A DNA stretch of 64,000 bases from Carya illinoinensis. Taxonomy: Eukaryota; Streptophyta; Magnoliopsida; Fagales; Juglandaceae. Of this stretch, positions 59,413 to 64,000 are shown piece by piece. Below the pieces are notes generated by a model, which ran no database searches, had not been told where the DNA came from, and worked only from the letters and a program-made list of their open reading frames with translations. Location of the stretch: contig NC_056753.1 of the NCBI RefSeq assembly GCF_018687715.1, positions 10,033,001-10,097,000 of the forward strand, in the 5' to 3' direction. The number at the start of each line of letters is the position of its first letter. Position 1 is the stretch's first letter. A program made the position numbers and the translations under genes.

Positions 59413-61280
59413 ATGGAGAGGTTTCAGGGACCCATTAATTCCTGTGTATGTTACTAATGTTCATTCCTTCCCTTTTTTTCTTGAGTCCCTTGATCTCTAG
59501 AATCAAGAAATGGACCGCATTTACCTCTCAGAATGCTCGTATTTAATGCACCATGTTTCTTTTCCTGGATATAGTAACATATTCGACACTGTTTTCTGTC
59601 TCGATATTTTGTTCTCGTTCACTCTTGTTTCTCTTTCATTATAGAGACGGGAACCCCCACCCATTAACATTCCATGATCTTTTTCCCTGCTTGCTTTGGA
59701 GCTTGAGTTTGAAAGATCAGAAAATTTTCCCTCATTTTCTTCTCTTTCATAATATTTCTTTTCTGGGTTTTTTGCTTTCCTGCAGTTCTTTGGGGAACAT
59801 TCAGACGCAGCTTGTCTAGAGCAAGAATTTGTCCTTTCAGAAAGCTTGAAATTTGAGGAACAAGAACCACAATTTTCAACCCCAATGTTGGAAGAGAAAA
59901 TGCCATTTCTTCAGATGCTACAAAGTGTGGGATCCCCTCACTTTTTGCCTTACAGGGAGCCCAACTTTCAGACACTGTTGAGATTACAGCACCTTAAGAA
60001 GCCTTGGGACGGTTACACCTACAACATCCCTGAAATGGAAAGCCAAATTCACGCTCTAGAGCTCGAGAGCTGCGTCACCCATGACATAGTGGAGCTGCAT
60101 TCTCCTGTCAAATCCGTGACCATGGACCTCCGACAGCCGCATTCAGCTTCATGTCTCGAGGCTACCGTGAGCTCAGAGTGCAACCAAGAACCCAACCATT
60201 ACATAGAATTAGGCGCCTCAGCTGGCTCTCCACCTCCGTGGCCAAAACCCCCGCCACAGTCCTGGCCTAAACAGACCCACCTCCCCAAATCTCTTCCACT
60301 CGCCCGGGAACGAAGAAAGCGAAAGCGGACAAGGCCGACCAAGAACCAAGAAGAAGTAGAGAGCCAGCGCATGACCCACATTGCCGTGGAACGCAACCGT
60401 AGACGCCAAATGAATGACCATCTCAACGTCCTCAGGTCCCTAATGCCAACCCCCTATATTCAAAGGGTAATCAATCATGACATGAGTTTGAAGCCATTCT
60501 AAGTTCCATTGTTATATAATCTTGAATTTCATATAATTTAATGTACATTTTTCGAAAGATTTAATATTTCTGCGTTTTCCTTGAAAGGGTGACCAAGCGT
60601 CTATTATCGGAGGTGCAATAGACTTTGTGAAGGAACTGGAGCAGCTACTCCATTCCCTTGAAGCACAGAAGAGAATGAGAAAAAATCAGGAAGGCGGCGA
60701 GGGCTCCGGCGCTATGGATGCACCATCCAACGGCCTGTTTATGTCTCCCCAATGTAGAAATGCGTCGACGGAGGAAGGCCACCGTGGGGAAGAAGTGAAG
60801 GCGGAGAACAAGTCCGAGGAGGCGGAGATTCAGGTTACTGTGATTCAAACACATGTGAACCTGAAAATTCAATGCCAAAGGAAGCCGGGGCAGTTGCTGA
60901 AAGCCATTGTTGCACTGGAGGAACTTAGGCTGACAGTTTTGCACCTCAACATCACCTCCTCAGAGTCCTCGATTCTTTACTCTCTCAGTCTCAAGGTATT
61001 GTTCTTTTCGAGTTTAATTTCAGTCTTTCTTGCTTTGTCTTTTATTAGTCAACCATTCTGAGACTTGAAGAGATCAAACCTAGATAGCAGTAGGCCGCTA
61101 GCACCAGTCCTCTTTTGGTTTTTCTTCATTTTGATCAGTACTTTACATTACACCATTGTTCATTTGGGTGTGATTTTGGTGGCTTTTACTGCACAGATAG
61201 AGGATGAGTGTAAACTGGGATCTGCAAATGAGATTGCATCCGCAGTACAACAGATATGGAGCTTTATCAGCAGGAGCTGA
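59413..61280 (+). CDS. bHLH transcription factor, bHLH57/67/70 type (FAMA-related), four exons
   Basis: Coding exons are 59413-59445, 59786-60466, 60588-60995 and 61197-61280, giving 401 residues. All three introns (340, 121 and 201 bp) are GT-AG and fall between codons. The tiny first exon encodes MERFQGPINSC, and exon 2 continues FFGEHSDAA, which matches how related proteins begin, so the start is well supported. A basic stretch (RERRKRKRTRP) leads to the bHLH domain from about 200. Its DNA-contact residues H209, E213 and R217 (HIAVERNRRRQ) predict E-box binding. Helix 1 ends at TPYIQR, and helix 2, GDQASIIGGAIDFVKELEQL, follows across the exon 2/3 junction. The C-terminal part (about 319-398, with IQVTVIQTHVNLKI and CQRKPGQLLKAI) is the ACT-like dimerisation domain of this subfamily. 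It acts in the nucleus. FAMA relatives control stomatal development, but the role of this group is less defined, so the exact function is inference. Confidence 0.93.
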
Positions 61281-61890
61281 TTGTTGAAAGAATCATCGCA
61301 AATATAGAGGCAGCTGCCTACATTACTCGGATAAAGAAGGAGTACTTTGGGAGAAGAAAAGGAAATTAATTTTTTTTTTTTTAAAATGAAGAGAGATTAT
61401 GGGGATGGGATATGGAGGCCGGAGAGGAACCAGATTCCGTCGTCCCTATCTTCTAGGCAGTGAGTTGTACCGCAGACGGCTCGGGACAGAACCAGATAAT
61501 GTTTAATTATAATGTTTGTTCCGATATTTTTAATTTAATTTCTATATAATTTTGATTTTATTTGTTTTCACTCATTCGTGGAATGAAAAATTCTTCTTAT
61601 CATCCTCACACTTTACACATCATACTAATTTTAATTTTTTTTTATTTTTTCTTTAATAAATATGTAGTGTGTAGATGATAAATAAAATAATTTAATTAGT
61701 TTAATAAGAATAAAATGAAATAAAAAATAAAAAATAATAAAAAATAATATTTTAATATATAAAATGTATGATATAGGATGATGTGTAGCATTCCTCTCGT
61801 GAAATTTAGGGTTCGATGTTAGGGAATGGTAAGGTTTGGTTTTTTGTACCATTGACCAATCTAACATAAAAGTAAGGAAAATGTTAACAT
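61281..61890 (+). other. 3' flank of the bHLH gene
   Basis: It probably includes the 3'UTR. 61367-61382 is a T-run, and aataaa-like motifs occur around 61655-61740, though most are in AT-rich intergenic sequence. No other gene is supported. Confidence 0.4.
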
Positions 61891-61904
61891 AATATAGGGT
61901 AGGT

Positions 61905-62115
61905 TTGGCGGCTAAGATGAAATAAAAATTTTATCTTATTATTATAATTTTTTAAATTCTTATATAAAATATGATAAATAATATAATTTTTTTAAATTTT
62001 GATTTAACTTTTTTAAATCTCAAAATAATAATAATATTAAAAAATAATATTTTATTCAACTTTTAATTTTTATCTAAAATTAAAAATTTTCATTTCATCA
62101 TCCAAATCTAGCCGT
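61905..62115. mobile_element. AT-rich MITE-family copy downstream of the bHLH gene
   Basis: The ends are inverted: tttggcggctaagatgaaat on the left and, complemented, tttggatgatgaaat on the right. The core shares tataaaatatgataaataa, aataataataatatta and related blocks with copies at 45955-46125, 52045-52245 and 38920-39110. It is non-coding. No clean duplication was identified. Confidence 0.6.
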
Positions 62116-64000
62116 GGAGTTATACTCAGAAAATCTTATTAATTCAATGTAATTGGTAATCAGTCGGTGACACATCATCAATATGATAATATGGTTTGAC
62201 TTTGATTTAAACTTTTGATGGTGAAACAATCACATATATAAAATTTATGTAGTAAAACTTGTAGAATATATGACATGAGACTTGTTATAAATATAAAAAA
62301 ATTATATAAAAATAAATTTATAAATTGACATGATTTCACGTGATGGGTTAAATTTATTTTATATTAAAAATAAATTTACAATCTGACGTATTGTATTAAG
62401 TCACATTAATATATAGATTTATTTTTATATAATTCTTTTTGGTTAAAGTATTTCTAATATGACATTACCCTAAAAGTAATATTTCAGGTTGACGTTTGGT
62501 TTAAGATATTGAAGGTGTTAGGGCTAATTAATTCACATTTAATTCAAACTCATACACAAAATTAATAAATTAGTATTAAAGAAATATATTTTTAAAATAA
62601 TAATACTCTTTATCTTAAATTTTATCATTTTTGAAACTTCTCATTTGATGTGTTATATTTCAAATGATTTAATATGTTAACAAATTATTAAATAAAAAAA
62701 TTAGTTAAAATATACGCATCAATCCATATGATATTAGGCTACAAAATACGAAGAAAATAAGATTTCTCCTACTTCAGTTGAAGTACATGATGACAACATA
62801 GATTTCCTCGTTTTTACATGCATAATTATTAATGCATGTCCATGGGTCCCCATCTTCTCTTTTAATCACGAGAACCTTTAACCTGATTTACAAACTTTTT
62901 CAAGTGTTCATAGAATAGCTTGAGATGATAACGTTAATGGCAGAGGAGTGACGTGGCAAAAGAGTCGTTGAATAGAAGGGCAATGCTTTGACGAGATAGC
63001 CCCTGCCCAAGTCAAATGGTGATGAGCGAAGGGTTGCAAATGCTGCTGCCAGTGCCAATAGCCATTTGCCAAACACCTTCCAGAGACAGAGAGAGAGAGA
63101 AAGAGAGAGTGATCTGGGAAAGAGAGCTGCAAAAGTGTGCAGAATAAAAAGGCGCATATATCCATGCATGTGCAAAAGTATTCCAATGAGAGACAAATCA
63201 CTCTCCTTTAGTCAATTTTTATTTTTATTTTTTTGAATTTTCTTTTATGGGCCTTCGCTTTTACCCTTTTTACAGCTTTCTTTCTTTTTTTAAAATTCTC
63301 TTCTATTTTCTCAAAAGGTCAGTCCCAATCCAACAAACCATATCGGTGTATGTTGGGGACCCATTTTACTGTCGTATGAGCTCCATGATAACAACCTCCC
63401 TTCTTTTGTCTCTTCTGCCAGAAACAGCCTTTCTCCCTGTTTCTAAATTTGATCTATGTCGATCGGCCTGCCTCTCTCTGATAGCTGTCCAAAGCTGTTT
63501 TCTTCTCTGGGTTTAACTAGTTTTGCTGTTGCTGCTTCTAACTCATACAAAAACATTCATTAATCTGGCCCTTTATACCCTTAATCACACCAAGACATCT
63601 GTGTTTTTTTTTTTTTTTTTTTTCAGAAATTAAGAAAAATATTGCTTTATATTTTAAGGGGGGGAAAAAAAACAACCTAAAATATATCCATTCATAAAAC
63701 CAAAATGTTATAAATTTCCCAAAGATGCCACGGCAGTTAAAATCAGCATCCACCCCATGTAGGGTTGGATGTTGGGGTTGATGCCCCCCAAGATCCCACT
63801 TCACCCATTTGGGGGTTGCCGTATGCCAAAGGGCAACACCCTTTTTAAAACTATTATTTTTATTTTTTTAATATAAAATCATGAGCTTTTTTATCTTTGT
63901 TTTATAATTTTATTTTTATTTTTTGTTTTCTTAAATTTCAAATCATGAGTGCTTTAGTTTTCGTCATTTTCAATATATTTTTTTCCTAATTTCTAATTTC
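62116..64000. other. Intergenic sequence at the right edge
   Basis: AT-rich, with GA-rich sequence at 63086-63118, T-runs at 63603-63623 and G/A runs at 63658-63670. 62900-63500 is less AT-rich, and its ORFs show no known domain. A gene could begin outside the window, but nothing here identifies it. Confidence 0.4.

Noticed and set aside
1..64000. CRISPR arrays, bacterial operons, tRNA or rRNA genes
   Set aside because: The tandem arrays have no spacer-repeat structure with unique spacers. No cloverleaf or rRNA sequence was recognised, and the genome is clearly plant nuclear.

Overview
The window is nuclear DNA from a flowering plant, most likely a woody eudicot. It has spliced plant genes with GT-AG introns, several families of plant LTR retrotransposons, L1-type LINEs and small AT-rich MITEs. 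The repeated AT-rich MITE family in the right half looks like families I associate with Fagales (walnut, pecan and oak relatives), but the lineage is inference. Only two ordinary genes are supported. One is an MTP1-type vacuolar zinc transporter with an intronless CDS at 41115-42371 (+). The other is a four-exon bHLH transcription factor of the bHLH57/67/70 group, close to FAMA, at 59413-61280 (+). Most of the rest is transposable-element DNA in various stages of decay.

Layout. 1-8381: a minus-strand Ty3/gypsy-type element with a 2.27 kb LTR (6114-8381), a tRNA-iMet-type primer binding site, a decayed gag with two zinc knuckles, a polypurine tract and no recognisable pol. Its left LTR is cut short and fused to a second, diverged LTR copy. 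9.9-11.3 kb: a dead hAT transposase (-). 11.6-21.1 kb: two large direct repeats, the second carrying a small hAT-type MITE. 22.0-25.8 kb: a dead Ty1/copia polyprotein (+). 27453-31330: a non-autonomous LTR element whose interior is largely minisatellite arrays. 31600-32343: a hAT-type MITE built of GGTCC/GGACC motifs. 32.9-35.3 kb: two LINE fragments in opposite orientation. 35.3-39.2 kb: AT-rich intergenic DNA with MITE relics.

39.3-42.6 kb holds the MTP1 gene, with a probable 5'UTR intron. 43.8-46.1 kb has MITE-like AT-rich repeats. 46230-51831 is a full-length but inactive L1-type LINE between exact 16-bp target-site duplications. 52688-57033 is a second member of the minisatellite-bearing LTR family. 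57207-57808 is a hAT-type MITE with an exact 8-bp duplication. 57.8-64 kb contains the bHLH gene, its flanks and one more AT-rich MITE.

The two genes have no obvious functional link. The most unusual material is the pair of related LTR elements at 27.5-31.3 and 52.7-57.0 kb. They share LTR 3' halves and internal segments, encode nothing recognisable, and are filled with tandem arrays of about 73, 93, 50 and 46 bp.
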